A DNA stretch of 64,000 nt from Balamuthia mandrillaris (Eukaryota; Discosea; Longamoebia; Balamuthiidae): positions 62,001-126,000 of the forward strand of contig JAVKOQ010000006.1 in the NCBI GenBank assembly GCA_031835245.1, read 5' to 3'. The position numbers were made by a program, and so were the translations under genes. The notes under the pieces are model-generated. The model saw only the letters and a list, made by a program, of their open reading frames with translations, was not told the origin of the DNA and did no database searches. How positions within the stretch are numbered: position 1 is the stretch's first letter; each line of letters opens with the position of its first letter. Shown here in pieces: positions 1 to 10,235 of the stretch.

Positions 1-376
1 CACCAGGCAGTGAAGAACTGCTCAGCATCGACAACCGAAAGCAAAGCGTTACACTGAAGAAAGAAAGGGAGCGAACTGCAAGCGAGGCGATACTCGGAAG
101 CCACTTCTTCCATGTACGCGCCTATGCTTCTCGTTCTTGGCATTCTGGTTTGTTTGTTTGTTCGTTTTTTTTTTTTTTTTTTTTTTTGCTTCTTGCTCTT
201 TGTCTTTACTTTCTGCTTCTTGTTCTGAGATAAACAACAACAACACAAAGGCAAGCACTATTGGGAGGTCCGCTTTGACTGGTTGAAATCTCAGACGTTT
301 GTCGGGGTGCTTCCAGCCTCTGCCTGCAACACCTACTCTGGCATTGTTGGCTATACCTCCAACCCTGGTACCAAAG

Positions 377-426
<50 letters not shown>

Positions 427-851
427 TTCGTTTTGTGGTGGGCCACTCACCAACCTTTGGTGCCCTTTCTTTTTGAATACCAAAGGATGGAGCATAACCC
501 CTTATACTGGTAAGATACAAGGCAACAGAGGACAAGATTCTACGCCCTCTCCACCTGGCTTTCGTTGTCTCGATGCGGGAGAGGTGCTTGGCATCTGTTT
601 GGACATTGACAATGGTTAGTTTTTTTTAAAAAAAAACGGTTGTTTTTCTTTCAGCCCTCTTACTATAGCAACAAAAACAAACGAATACAGGAAGACTGGA
701 CTATTGGAGGAATGGGGAGTACTTGACCGGTTTGCAGGCAGAGAGCATCAAACACAACGGGCCTTACCGTGCTGCGATCAGCCTCTTGAAAAAAGGAGAA
801 AAAGCAACGTTCCACTTCAACGCAAAAATGCCTGCCAGCATTCCTCAATGA
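1..851 (+). CDS. SPRY/B30.2-domain protein, 3' part
   Basis: Partial gene whose 5' end lies outside the window. Exons seen: 1-147, 251-367, 486-614, 692-851; the stop is TGA at 849-851. Phase is kept at all three junctions (phase 1 each time). The joined product carries a SPRY core in order: GKHYWEVRFDWLKS, then a glycine-rich loop, GWSITPYTGKIQGN, GEVLGICLDIDNG and DYWRNGEYL, ending ...FNAKMPASIPQ. This is the RanBPM/B30.2 type of beta-sandwich, a protein-interaction module that is often part of ubiquitin-ligase or scaffold proteins. The SPRY domain is at the extreme C-terminus. The rest of the protein and so its partners cannot be judged. The second intron holds a (CT)n run. Domain call is strong; cellular role unknown. 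Confidence 0.85.
380..424 (+). repeat. (CT)n microsatellite in intron
   Basis: Pure CT dinucleotide run in the second visible intron of the SPRY gene, pyrimidine on the sense strand, just upstream of the acceptor. Confidence 0.95.
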
Positions 852-1084
852 AATGGAATGCATGAAGAGAAAACGGAAAAGAGCACAGAACAACTAGTAA
901 CTGACCTCGAGCTCCATCCCTTTCTTTTATTTTTGCAAGGCATGCATGTATGGAAATGGCTGATGGTAGTTGAGTGTCTCTCGTTTGAAGGAGACAGAAA
1001 GAGGAAAGAGTGAATGAGCGAATATACAAAAGTAAAAAAGGAACAAAGAATATGCAAACACAAAACAAATAAGTTCTTTCACTT

Positions 1085-2192
1085 TTATGACGGTCGATTG
1101 CTAAGAGCACGTGCAGCTCGCCGCCGTTCAGCTCTCTTTTTCCTTTTGGCCCTTCTCTTGGCAGTCGACGAAGCAGAAGAAGGCGAATTGGTGCTATTGG
1201 CTCGTTTGGGAGTGGAGGTGGGTGTGGTTGGGGTGGAGGAAGAAGCGGCGGGGGCGGTGGCCTCTGCTTCTGCCTGTTTCTGTTTTTGCCAGGTCAAGGT
1301 TGTGATGATGCGACGTGCCTTCTCCTCTGTTGCACGAACAAACGTAAGACAAAGCGAGAACATGTTGAACAGCAAAAAAACAAACACAACAAACCAACCT
1401 TCTTTAGCAATGTCATGATGCAAGCTGTTCACCTCCTCGACACACTCGGCCAGATCCGACTGAATCAGCCCTTTGAGCTGCTCTCTGTGTTGTTCCTCTT
1501 CTGCGTCCTTCTCCTCTTCCTCTTCCTCTTCCTCCTCCTCCTCCTCTGCTGCTGTCGGCTTGGACAATGCCAACGCGTCCCTGTACTTCTGTTGCACAGC
1601 CTCTGCTGTCGCCTGTCGTAGGAGCGCGGGCACCGTCTGTCTCTCCTGCTCCAGCTGCCGTCGCACGCGCGCGAGCTCCTCCTCCATTTGCCTGATCTGC
1701 TCCTCCAGCTCCGTTTGTTCTTCTTCCAACTCTTTTTTTTTTTTGGTTTTCATAAATAAATAAAAATAAAACATTAAAATAAAAAAATAAAAAAATAAAA
1801 AAATAAAAAAATAAAAATAAAAAAATAAAAATAAAAATAATAAAAATAAAAATAATAAATATAAAAATAAAAATAAAAAAATCCAAAAAAACAAATCAAA
1901 TCAAATAAAATAAAATCAAAAGAGAGAGAGATACGTTCAAGGACAAACCTTCGACGACTCGCTGCTCTGCCTCGGCATCAAAGCCATGGGCCTGCTTGCT
2001 CCGCCTCTCCTCCGCCTCTCGCCAGAGCTGCTGAAAGACCTGCCGCTTGACCTCCGCAACGGCCTTTTGCACCGTTTTGGGGGCGGCCTTGAAGTCCTCC
2101 CCCTTCTCCACCTCTTCCTCCCACAACGTCTCCAGACGCGACACCACGCGATCCCTGTGCGCCTCGCTGGCCACCTGTTCCACTTCCATCAT
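1085..2192 (-). CDS. Coiled-coil protein, unknown function
   Basis: Three exons on the minus strand: 2192-1949, 1731-1399, 1326-1085; total 819 nt, 272 aa, phases consistent. Start is a double Met (MMEVEQV) at 2192. The chain is almost wholly helical: an N-terminal amphipathic region (aa 1-80), a heptad-rich coiled coil (about aa 82-125, ELEEEQTELEEQIRQMEEEL), an acidic Glu run (about aa 148-160), a second helical stretch, and a basic, Ser/Thr/Pro-rich tail ending in a Lys/Arg cluster that could act as a nuclear signal. I do not recognise a family. The small size, coiled coils and basic tail would suit a kinetochore or chromosome-structure subunit, and the promoter has E2F-like sites (2283-2313), but this is inference only. 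The first intron is very AT-rich. Confidence 0.75.
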
Positions 2193-2282
2193 TCTCTTTT
2201 TCTTTTCTTTTCTTCTTTTTTTTTTTCCTTTTTTTGAAAACGTGGACCAATGTTGCACAAATGTAGGAAACTTGCTGCACGA

Positions 2283-2313
2283 TTTTCCCGCTCTTTTTGT
2301 TTTTCCCGCCAAA
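2283..2313. promoter_or_regulatory. E2F-like sites upstream of coiled-coil gene
   Basis: Two copies of TTTTCCCGC occur 90-125 bp upstream of the Met at 2192. The second, TTTCCCGCCAAA (2302-2313), fits the E2F/DP consensus TTTSSCGC with the flanking A run. The same element is paired upstream of topoisomerase II. Confidence 0.5.
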
Positions 2314-2515
2314 AAAAAGCAACGAATTTTTTTTGATAACGGTTGCCCCCGTTCTCCTCTTCACTTATTCTCTGCTTTCTCTTCTTCTGCTTCTTGTTCT
2401 TGTTGTTGTTCTTCTTCTTCTTCTTCTTCTTCTGCTTCTCCTTCTCCTTCTCCTTCTTCTCTTCTTCCCACTCCTCCTCCTCTTCGTTTTCCTCTTCTTC
2501 AGTTCTATCTTCATC

Positions 2516-2595
2516 GTCCTGGCCGCCTACCCCACCGCTTCCTTTGGCAAGCTCTCCAACACGAGACACAGCAGTTCTTCTGCGAGATGCTCCAT
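2516..2595 (-). pseudogene. Relic of F-box/ankyrin gene start
   Basis: Reading the minus strand from ATG at 2595 gives MEHLAEELLCLVLESLPK, then EAVG, a TAG stop and AARTM. This matches the first 27 or so residues of the F-box/ankyrin gene that starts at 19557 (MEGLPEELLCLVLESLPK, EAVGVAARTC), with near-identical bases for about 65 nt. The similarity ends abruptly at both ends. It is a short broken duplicate of the F-box coding segment with a premature stop, not a gene. Confidence 0.8.
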
Positions 2596-2762
2596 TTTTC
2601 GTTTCGTATTTGTTGTTTATCACCAACTATAGCACTAACCAATACAATCATATTTCTTATTTTCTTTTTATTATTTTTTTTTCAAAAAAAAAAACGTTTT
2701 ATGTGACAAACAAATAAAAATAAAAAAAATAGCACAACGGCTGAAACAAACAAAACGGAAAA

Positions 2763-2826
2763 TTAAAATCGCTCCAAACGATGCATGGTCTCCTCAAACG
2801 TTGGTCTGTTGTTATTGCAGTTAGCC

Positions 2827-2904
<78 letters not shown>

Positions 2905-3840
2905 AGCGAAGGAAAAATGTACCTTTTGTCTGGGTCTTCGGACCAACAATCAGCAATGAGTCGAGCCCAAGCATGTGGTGTGGTTTTTGGTATCTGTGGT
3001 CGTAGTCCTTGTGTACCCACTTATTTTCCAAAAAAAATCAGATTAAAACAAGAGTGGAGAGAGAAGAGAGCGAGAGCGAGGGAGCGAGAGAGTGAAAGAG
3101 GAGAGAGAAGGAATATATCATTCTCCATGAAATCAAAAGAATAAAAGGAAAGAAAAATAAAAACCTTGAAATACGATTTGGAAATGAGGCATGTTGCCAT
3201 AAGGGTTTTGCCGCGTAACGCACTCCCATAGCACGACACCAAAGCTGTACACGTCGCACTTTGTGGTATATTTTTCTCCTCTCAGTACTTCTGGTGCAGT
3301 CTGTAAGCGTTAATAGCAAAAAGTTAGAGTGATGAAACTCGTGTAAACTAAAAGCAAATAAAAAAAGTTAGAGCAAACCCAAGAAGGAGTTCCACATGCA
3401 GTCATTGCCTGTGTAACGCCGACATCTACTATCCGACTCAACCCAAAGTCTACAGAACAAAAAAAAAAATAAGTTAAAGGCGAAAAACAAAAAAGAATAA
3501 AATGGAGAAAAGAAGAAGAGGAGACAACGAGAAAAGAAAAATACCAGCGACTTTAGTTTGCCAACTCTCGGAAACAAGAAGGTTGTGTGACTTAAGATCC
3601 CTGTGAACTATCACAGGCTCCGAGTTGTGGAGATAAGTCATTCCTTTGCAAGCATCCAACATGATCTGTCGGAGCAAGTCCCATGAGAGCTCGAGCTCGT
3701 CGTTGTGTAGGATTTGGTAGAGACTTCCTCGACTCATGTACTCCATTACCATGCATACCTCTGGTTGTGTAAAGCTTGCGTAAAGTTGAACAATGTTCGG
3801 ATGACTTAAAGATCTGTAATAAGAGAAAGAAGCAATCTAT

Positions 3841-3885
<45 letters not shown>

Positions 3886-5379
3886 GGGAGGGAGGGAAGA
3901 GAAAATATAAAATAGAATAAGATAAACAACGAAAGGAAAGAAGAAAATACTTCATGATGTTGGTTTCCTCCACAAAGCTCTGCATAAAGTTAAAGCGTTC
4001 CTTGCTATTCTCCATCTCTCGCAAGTAATAAGGCAGCTTTTTGATGGCAACGACAGTACCCCGCCAAGTCCCTCTGTAGACCTCCCCGTAGCTGCCTTTG
4101 CCTATCCGTTCATCGATTTTTATTTCATCAAAGTCCATTTGCTTTGTTCTTGTCAACCGTTTTTTCCGTTCTGCAAAGAAGAGAAGGTGAGAAAGAGGGA
4201 TAAAAGGAGAGAGAGAGAGAGAGAGCAAAGAGAGGATAAAAGTGGATGAACACATCAGAACAGAATAAAAAACAATAAGAAAGAGGACTAAACAGAAAGA
4301 ATAACATAAAAATAGTTACTGTTTCGCAAAAGGGCTCTTTTCTCCTCTTTTGATCCAAAAATACCAGCCAGCAAACCTCCCGACTTCTTTCCTTCCTCCT
4401 CAGCCGCCGCAAACGGATAGTTGATGTGCAGCGCCTCCACCTCCCTCCGCAGCTGCCGATGGTTCCTCCATCGAGTTAAAGTGATGAGAGAGAATACACA
4501 AACGACGGACAGCAAACAAAAGGAGCCCACGCCGCCTAACAGGAGGATGGCCCAGAGAGGAATGTCGTCGACGCCGCCAGAGGAGCTGCCGGAAGTGCCG
4601 CTAGAGGTTACGACCGGAGAGGAGCGTGGCACACTGCCCACTATGACATGAGCAGCATGAAGACAGACGTAACCTTGGTCTACAGATAGTTGAAAGAGGT
4701 TCTATATTGGTTCGAATGAGAGAATGAGATAAAGAACAAGAACGAGGAAAGAGGAACAATGAGAACACAAAGCTCCAAAGAAAATAATAACGAAAAGGTC
4801 TTTAAATGTACCTCAGCGTCGCCATATTTCCAATCGTCAAAACCAGAAGAAAAGATGCTGCCAGTAATGTTGTAGGTCACCACGCAGTGGTCGCATTGGC
4901 CACAATAATCACAAAGGCCACATGCCTCCACGTTCTGAGTTTCTTGTTGAATAAAAAAACCCTTTGTTGTTTGTGTGTGGTCATTAGCATCCACAAAGAC
5001 AACATAAAAGAGAAGAAAAGCGAAAAAGAAGAGAAGCAGAAATAAAATGAGAATAAAGTGACAGTACATTCACAGCAACAGTGAAAATGGTTGGCTTGGG
5101 TTTGTTGCCACCTCCATCGAGGGGGTCGCTGCATTTGAACCTTCCCACCAAAGTTACATTGATCTGGACGACCAGCTCCGAGGCAGGAACCACCAACTTG
5201 AAGGGCTTCTTCCCTTCCATCCAGTCCCCAGCTGAACTGTTGGGTGCCCATGGAAACCGATCTACATACAGAAAAAGAAAAAGAAAAAGAAAAAGAAAAA
5301 GAAAAAGAAAAAGAAAAAGAAAAAGAAAAAGAAAAAGAAAAAGAAAAAGAAAAAGAAAAAGAAAAAGAAAAAGAAAAAG

Positions 5380-5414
<35 letters not shown>

Positions 5415-5874
5415 AACAAAAAGAATAAATATAATAATTCTAAAAACAAGTGATGAAGGGAAAGAGCAAACATACAAACAACAAAGAAACAGCATAACAG
5501 AAAGACAAACGACAAAAGACGAAGCTATAACGACAATGAAATGGGGAAAAAAAACAGACATAATTGACAACACAAAAGAGAGGTGGAGAGTGTTACGTAC
5601 TTTCGTTACAAGCAAAGGAGTGCACAAAGTATGAAGGAGGGGCCAAGGAGCAAGTGCAAGGGCTGGCGGTCCTCCCGCCTGACCACAAGAGGCTGATGTT
5701 TCTCTCCTTGTCGATCCGGACCGGCTCGCTGTAGGCTATAATGTTGTTTGAGGAGGAGGAGACGAAAGGGATGGCGGCGGTTGTGAGAACGACGTGGTTG
5801 CAGCATAACAGAAAGGGCAACAGGGAAAGCCACAACGATATGGCGGTGGTGGACCAAGCGAGAGGTCCTTTCAT
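2763..5874 (-). CDS. Receptor-like TKL protein kinase with signal peptide and TM
   Basis: Ten exons: 5874-5601, 5261-5068, 4934-4844, 4679-4320, 4170-3951, 3813-3545, 3449-3379, 3300-3165, 3019-2923, 2805-2763; 1755 nt, 584 aa, all phases consistent. The start at 5874 puts a signal peptide (aa 1 to about 36) first; an in-frame Met at 5970 would bury it. The ectodomain (about 190 aa) has a Cys cluster, ACGLCDYCGQCDHC. One TM helix lies near aa 226-255, then a juxtamembrane basic stretch and a kinase domain (aa 318-584): GKGSYGEV, VAIKK, HRDLKSHNLL, DFGLSR, APEVLRG and the terminal RPTFEETMHRL. All catalytic residues are present, so it should be an active tyrosine-kinase-like Ser/Thr kinase at the plasma membrane. 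The ligand is unknown. The choice of donor at 4844 is the least certain junction. Introns carry (GA)n and (GAAAAA)n on the plus strand. Confidence 0.88.
2831..2901 (-). repeat. (GA)n microsatellite in kinase intron
   Basis: Nearly pure GA run on the plus strand, hence CT on the sense strand, inside the last intron of the kinase gene. A second such run lies at 3843-3881 in another intron of the same gene. Confidence 0.95.
5268..5412 (-). repeat. (GAAAAA)n hexamer array plus (GA)n
   Basis: About 19 copies of a six-base unit GAAAAA (plus strand) followed by a GA run. Lies in the first intron of the kinase gene. On the sense strand it is all pyrimidine. Confidence 0.95.
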
Positions 5875-6660
5875 TTCTCGCTCCGGCCCTGCCCTCTCTT
5901 CAGCCTTTCTTTCTTGCCCCGAAAGGGAGTTTGAGGAGGAAGCTTTTTTTTTTCTTTCGTGGCGATGCACCGCGTAGTGGTGGAAAAACGGAGGACAACA
6001 AAGTGGTGGGAAGGCTTTCCGTTCGAGTTCGCGTTCGTTAGCGCTCTCTTATTTCTTTCTCTTTCTTTTTGGCTTTGTTTATTATTCACTATATTTTTAA
6101 GTCCGGGAGAGGTGGAACGGTAGTGTCGATATGGACATAATATTTTGTCTATACGAATTAGCTTGATCTCAACAGACAATTTTAGCCCCTGTTCTTCCAA
6201 ACCATTGCAACGGCTTTAAATGCGGAACGAAAAGGTCAAAATTTGGTTTGTGGACGTCCAAGTGTTCGGTGGGGAACACAGCGCCACTTGTGGAGTCAGA
6301 CTTTTCCCGCGCACAAAGTGCAGCAAATACGTCGACATTATCTCGTCTAGCGCTCTCTTCTCTCTGCTCTCTCGCTCTCTCTCTGCTCTCTGCTCTCTCT
6401 CGTTCTGTTCGCTCTTCTCAACTCTCTGTCCTCTCTCTCTCTTTGCTTCATCGTTCCTTCTTCTCACGCACACATTTCTCTTACACCGCACGACTTGGCT
6501 CAACCTTCATCGTTGGTTGATGTGTTTTGTTTAAAAAAAAAGGATTGCAATAATAAATAAAAAAAACGAAACTAGAGGACGTAAGAGCTATCCACCCATC
6601 CACTATCGCAGTGTTGTTGCTGTTGTTCTTTTTGTTGTTGTTGTTGTTGGTAGACCAGCC
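5875..6660. other. Intergenic region, kinase 5' side and COX17 3' side
   Basis: No gene was found. It contains an E2F-like TTTTCCCGCG (about 6301-6310), a GTCGAC motif at 6332, and pyrimidine-rich sequence (6350-6470). The two overlapping Ser/Leu ORFs of opposite strands are composition artefacts. Confidence 0.6.
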
Positions 6661-6852
6661 TCAGACGTCAAAGCCTTCCGCCCGCAGACACTGCTTGTGC
6701 TTCTCGATCTCCGGCTTGCACTTCTCCTCTCCACGCACCACGATGCACTCGTCGCGGATCTTCTTGGTTTCTTTGCACACGCAGCACATTTTTTTCTTGG
6801 GCGCCTCCTGCGGCTGGGCTGTTGGTGGGGTTAACGTCGCGGCTGTGCTCAT
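6661..6852 (-). CDS. COX17: Cytochrome c oxidase copper chaperone COX17
   Basis: Intronless 63-aa protein. The core KKKMCCVCKETKKIRDECIV carries the CCxC copper-binding motif of COX17, followed by the second pair of Cys (EKCKPEIEKHKQC) that completes the twin CX9C helix-hairpin. Ends CLRAEGFDV, typical of the family. It delivers Cu(I) in the mitochondrial intermembrane space to SCO1 and COX11 for cytochrome oxidase assembly, and is imported and oxidised by the MIA40 pathway rather than by a presequence. Length matches the usual 60-70 aa. A GTCGAC motif (6918) and the TTCGTGTCGTCACGAAT palindrome (6982) lie within 150 bp upstream. Confidence 0.95.
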   Translation of the reverse strand: MSTAATLTPPTAQPQEAPKKKMCCVCKETKKIRDECIVVRGEEKCKPEIEKHKQCLRAEGFDV

Positions 6853-6917
6853 CTTTCCCTACTGCCGCTACCTCGCTTCTTTTTTTTTTCGCTTTTTTTT
6901 TGCCCGATTTAAGGTAT

Positions 6918-6923
6918 GTCGAC
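6918..6923 (-). promoter_or_regulatory. GTCGAC motif upstream of COX17
   Basis: TGTCGACGG occurs about 65 bp upstream of the COX17 start codon. It is one of a set of GTCGAC-centred elements found just upstream of start codons in this window. Confidence 0.4.
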
Positions 6924-6981
6924 GGTATTTGTATTAAGGCGCAATTCCGTTCGGATTTCTCGTAATCGAGATCTGGTACAC

Positions 6982-6998
6982 TTCGTGTCGTCACGAAT
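6982..6998. promoter_or_regulatory. TTCGTGTCGTCACGAAT palindromic element
   Basis: Inverted repeat with arms TTCGTG/CACGAA around TCGT, about 130 bp upstream of COX17. An identical 17-base copy lies at 59993-60009 upstream of the SdrD-like gene. Confidence 0.5.
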
Positions 6999-7101
6999 CT
7001 CAATACTTTTTTGTTCTCGGTTCGACCCCACTTCCCCGCAATGTGTTTTTTATTGTGCCCTTTTTTTTTGCTCAGAGGCTCTCAGGCGCGAAGAGATGCT
7101 T

Positions 7102-8545
7102 TTAAGTCATAATGGTGCCGCCTTGCCACCAGGCGAACCACCAGAATCCTCTGTACAATCTCGCCAGCTTCACAGACAAGCCTTCTTCCTCCTCTCGCTC
7201 TTGCTCTCCTTCTGCCCGCTTCTTCTGCTTCCTCTGCCTTCTCCTCATCAGCTCATCATCCTCGCCGCTCCAAACCTTCTTGGCACAGTCCCATGGGTCC
7301 TCATACGCCATCGGAGAGGCGATCAGACGTAAACGAATGGAGCGCAACGGCACCGCCCACAAGCCTTGCAAGGCGCAAACAGCAAAGCGGGTTCCTCGGA
7401 GCAAACCCTCAGAGAACCAAAAGTAGGGGGCATCGCTGGGTCCCCAAGGATCGGCCAAGGGCTGACCGGTCCATTGGTTGGCCTTGTCTTGCATGCTCTC
7501 ATAGATGACATCCAAGGCAGTGTTTTCGATCATATGCACCACGAATGCTTTCCACAGTCCATTTCCTTGGGAAATAATATTGAAGGCGAACATGAGCATA
7601 AGCGCAGATAAAGATGAGGAGAGAGGAGAGAGGAGAGAGAAGAGAGGAGAGAGAAGAGAGAAGAGAGAAGAGAGAAGAGAGAAGAGAGAAGAGAGAAGAG
7701 AGAAGAGAAGAGAGCGAGAGAGTGAAGAAGAAGAGGTGGAGATGTTACCAGGAAGAGGAATGGTGTTTCGGACGCCGTCCCAAAGTTTATGCCGAAGCTT
7801 GAAGGCTCCCACGAAGAAAGGAAACATTACAACGGAGCACGTCAAACGTCCGCACAAAACGGACAAAACCATTCCCAGTCTGTTCGGAGGCATGACGTTC
7901 ATAACTCGCGCTAAACGCAGGGTAAACGCAAATGTGAGAAGAGCGGAAAACGAGAGCAAAAGAGCGAGAGAAGCGAAAGAGAGGAAAGAGAGAAACACAG
8001 ATAGTAAAGATAATCAGGATAACGAAGAGAGGAGCAGAGACAAAAGAGAACACGGAAGCTAACTGACAAAAAAACGTACGAGTAAGAACAGCCAAAAAGC
8101 CGTTGCCCATGACGAGGCCAGTCAGTTCCAGCGCGTGGGAGCCCAACCAGCGCTTCTTCTGCTGGTACACGCTCAAAAACTCGTCCTTGAGGCTGGCATC
8201 AGCCACTCTAGTGCCCAGCACTTCCCTTTCGTAAATCATTTCCACAGGGGTGCCCACCAGGCAGGACTCCACAAAGGAACCCAACACCTTCACCAAGAGC
8301 GTGACGGGATCGGCGGTGTAGAGGTGATCAGGAGGAGCCGAGATCTCCTGTTCCGTTTGGAGTTGCTGTGCTGGTCGGTAGCCGCCCCATTGCGGAGGGG
8401 GGGTCACCCCAGGCGGAGGGGAGCCCGGATGCAGGGCAGACCCACCAGGAATGGAAGGAGGGGCTCGGGGAGGGTAGACCCCGCCCCCGCCGAAAGGCGA
8501 CCCCACGGTGGCCGAGGCATTTGCTCCTTGCTGTGGTTTGTGCAT
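7102..8545 (-). CDS. Putative membrane protein, weakly mitochondrial-carrier-like
   Basis: Three exons: 8545-8080, 7910-7749, 7565-7102; 1092 nt, 363 aa, phases consistent. The N-terminus (about 90 aa) is Pro/Gly-rich and probably disordered. The rest has several hydrophobic segments (for example VMNVMPPNRLGMVLSVLCG and VVMFPFFVGAF). The stretch GLWAVPLRSIRLRLIASP, then YEDPWDCAKKVW and later LARLYRGFWWF resembles one repeat of the SLC25 mitochondrial carrier fold (P-x-D/S-x-x-R-x-R ... G-x-Y-R-G), as in divergent members such as MTCH or SLC25A46. The canonical acidic residue of the PxDxxK motif is missing. The gene model is good; the family suggestion is weak. The acceptor at 7910 has an alternative three codons downstream. 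Intron 2 carries a long purine repeat. Confidence 0.65.
7616..7713 (-). repeat. GAGAGAA-type purine repeat in intron
   Basis: About 14 copies of a 6-8-base unit of the form GAGAGAA (plus strand), in the second intron of the membrane-protein gene; pyrimidine on the sense strand. Confidence 0.9.
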
Positions 8546-8889
8546 GGTACAGTTGTTGTTCGGCTTTGATTATTTGTCGACGAAGACATGAGGGGCAAAC
8601 CGAATTAATTTTTGTCGACGGTCATTTGAGGGGTTAAACGTTTGTTGTGGCGTACACGTCGACACGAAAGCAATTACAGGACAATTTTATTGTTATTATT
8701 GTTTTGGGGTCCACTTAGCGGATTGGTGGCCAAGGCAAAATCTCTCCTCGTGTGTTGCCTTTGACCGTAGTTATGCTGGTCAAAGTCCTGGATGATCGGG
8801 GAGCGGTTGAACGAATAACACGGTCAAACGATAACGTTACAGGCCTAATTTCTTTTTTATTAAACAAATAAAAGGAATCGGTAGATGGG
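8546..8889. promoter_or_regulatory. Promoter region with three GTCGAC motifs
   Basis: Between the membrane-protein gene (start 8545, minus) and the stop of the homeobox gene. GTCGAC occurs at 8576, 8615 and 8658, within 115 bp of the start at 8545. No other feature seen; downstream of 8700 lies homeobox 3' UTR sequence. Confidence 0.5.
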
Positions 8890-10235
8890 TTATGGTTGTT
8901 CTTTTTTCTTGACCGGTTTTTTTTCCTGTTGCTCTTCTTCTTCTTCCTCTTCCTCTGCATCTGTCCCTTCCTCTTCCTCTTCCTCTTCCTCTTCCTCTTC
9001 CTCTTCTTTTTCTTCTTCTTCCCTCTGGGAAAAAGTTTCCTTGCTGCGTTTCGCGGAGGGCGAGTCTTCTTCCGATACTTTGTGTACCTTTCCTGTTGTT
9101 CCTCCTCCCAACGCTTGTAGCTTTTTCTCCTTTGCTCTGCGATTCTGAAACCACATCTGTGAAAGGAATAAAGTGCAATTAGCATTCGAACTCGTTTTTG
9201 CTTATCTTGAAGGAGACAGGAGTTGACACTCACCTGAACCTGTCTGGGTGTCATGCACATGTTCTTGGCCAGTTCCTCTCTCATTTGTCTGTTGGGAAAC
9301 TTTTCCTCCAGGAAGATGTCCTCCAATACCTTGAGCTCCTCAATGGTCTTGTGTCGCCTCTTCTTCTTCCTTTTGGCTGCTGGCTTGTCATCTCCGCCCA
9401 ACGAAGATAAAGGCGAAGAAGGCAGGTGAGGGTAAGGGTGTTGGTAGATGCCATGGCTATGTGAGTGATGAGGGTCGAAACCGGCCGCCGCAGCTGCCGC
9501 CGCAGCTGCCTCCACGACAGCAGCGGACAGAGAAGCAGAGGAGGCAGAAGAAGTAGAAACCGAAGCAGAAGAAGAAGTGAAATAAGGATGAGCGCTGGCA
9601 TAATAATGGCCACTTGAGGTCTGCTGAGGGAAGGCCCAAGATGCTGTTGCTCCTCCTAAATGGGAGGGCGAAGGGAGTTGGTAGAACGGCTGAAGCGATG
9701 TCGAGTCCGTGGAAAGATAAGCACCACCGCTGGTGCTGCTGCCTGCCGAAGAAGAAGACGAAGAGGCAGACGTGGGAGCTGGCAACAATGGAGATGGCAA
9801 ATAATATTCGTGATGAGAAGGAAGATGATAGTAACCGGGTGTAGTGGCGCTCAACTGTGTAAGAAACAAATAACTTTAGTTAGGAACTCACAGGTCAAAA
9901 AAGAAAAACAAACAAGGCATTACCGAAGTAGGATAAGCATAAGCATAGGAAGAGTAGCTCGTTCCAGGCGGCGCCAAAACGTAGTACGTTGGGGTCGGTG
10001 GAGGGAGGTGCGTTGTAATACCAGACCCACCCCCCGAGCAGCTGCCGGTTGTGGCTGCCATCAGCGATGGAAGCAGCTGTCCCTGCTGGTTGTTCTGGGA
10101 TGACGAGGGGGATGACCCAGACGTCAGGAACGGGAAAGAGGGCGTTTGTGGGGTTTTGGCCGGCTGAAAAGCCGAAGTGGGCGAGGGACGAAGCTGGGCC
10201 TCTGTTGAATTCTTGGAGGAGAAACCCGGCCACAT
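8890..10235 (-). CDS. Homeobox transcription factor
   Basis: Three exons: 10235-9924, 9854-9234, 9156-8890; 1200 nt, 399 aa, every junction in phase 0. The N-terminal 260 aa are low-complexity (Ser, Tyr, Pro, Ala; an Ala run and a His-rich patch), typical of activation regions. The homeodomain is at about aa 264-323: KRKKKRRHKTIEELKVLEDI, FLEEKFPNRQMREELAKN, then MTPRQVQ and WFQNRRAKEKK. W48, F49, N51 and R53 are all kept and residue 50 is Gln. The second intron splits the homeodomain between residues 46 and 47, a site used in many animal homeobox genes. The C-terminus is a long Glu run followed by Lys. A nuclear DNA-binding regulator of the typical (60-aa, non-TALE) class by spacing. Target genes unknown. 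Confidence 0.92.

Larger units (their letters stand above)
2193..2762. other. Intergenic region between convergent/serial minus genes
   Basis: Holds the E2F-like motifs, a (TTC)n-type pyrimidine stretch (about 2374-2500), the F-box relic at 2516-2595 and AT-rich sequence. No intact gene was found. The ORFs here are low-complexity Leu/Phe or Lys/Glu runs. Confidence 0.7.

Noticed and set aside
2297-2717. Plus-strand Leu/Phe/Ser-rich ORFs that look like membrane proteins
   Set aside because: Produced by the pyrimidine tract; no start context, no conserved pattern in any frame.
5081-5453. Lys/Glu repeat ORFs on the plus strand
   Set aside because: Translation of the GAAAAA hexamer array, which is inside a kinase intron on the other strand.
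6216-6534. Small gene in the kinase-COX17 spacer
   Set aside because: Overlapping ORFs on both strands over a CT-rich stretch; neither has a credible start or pattern.
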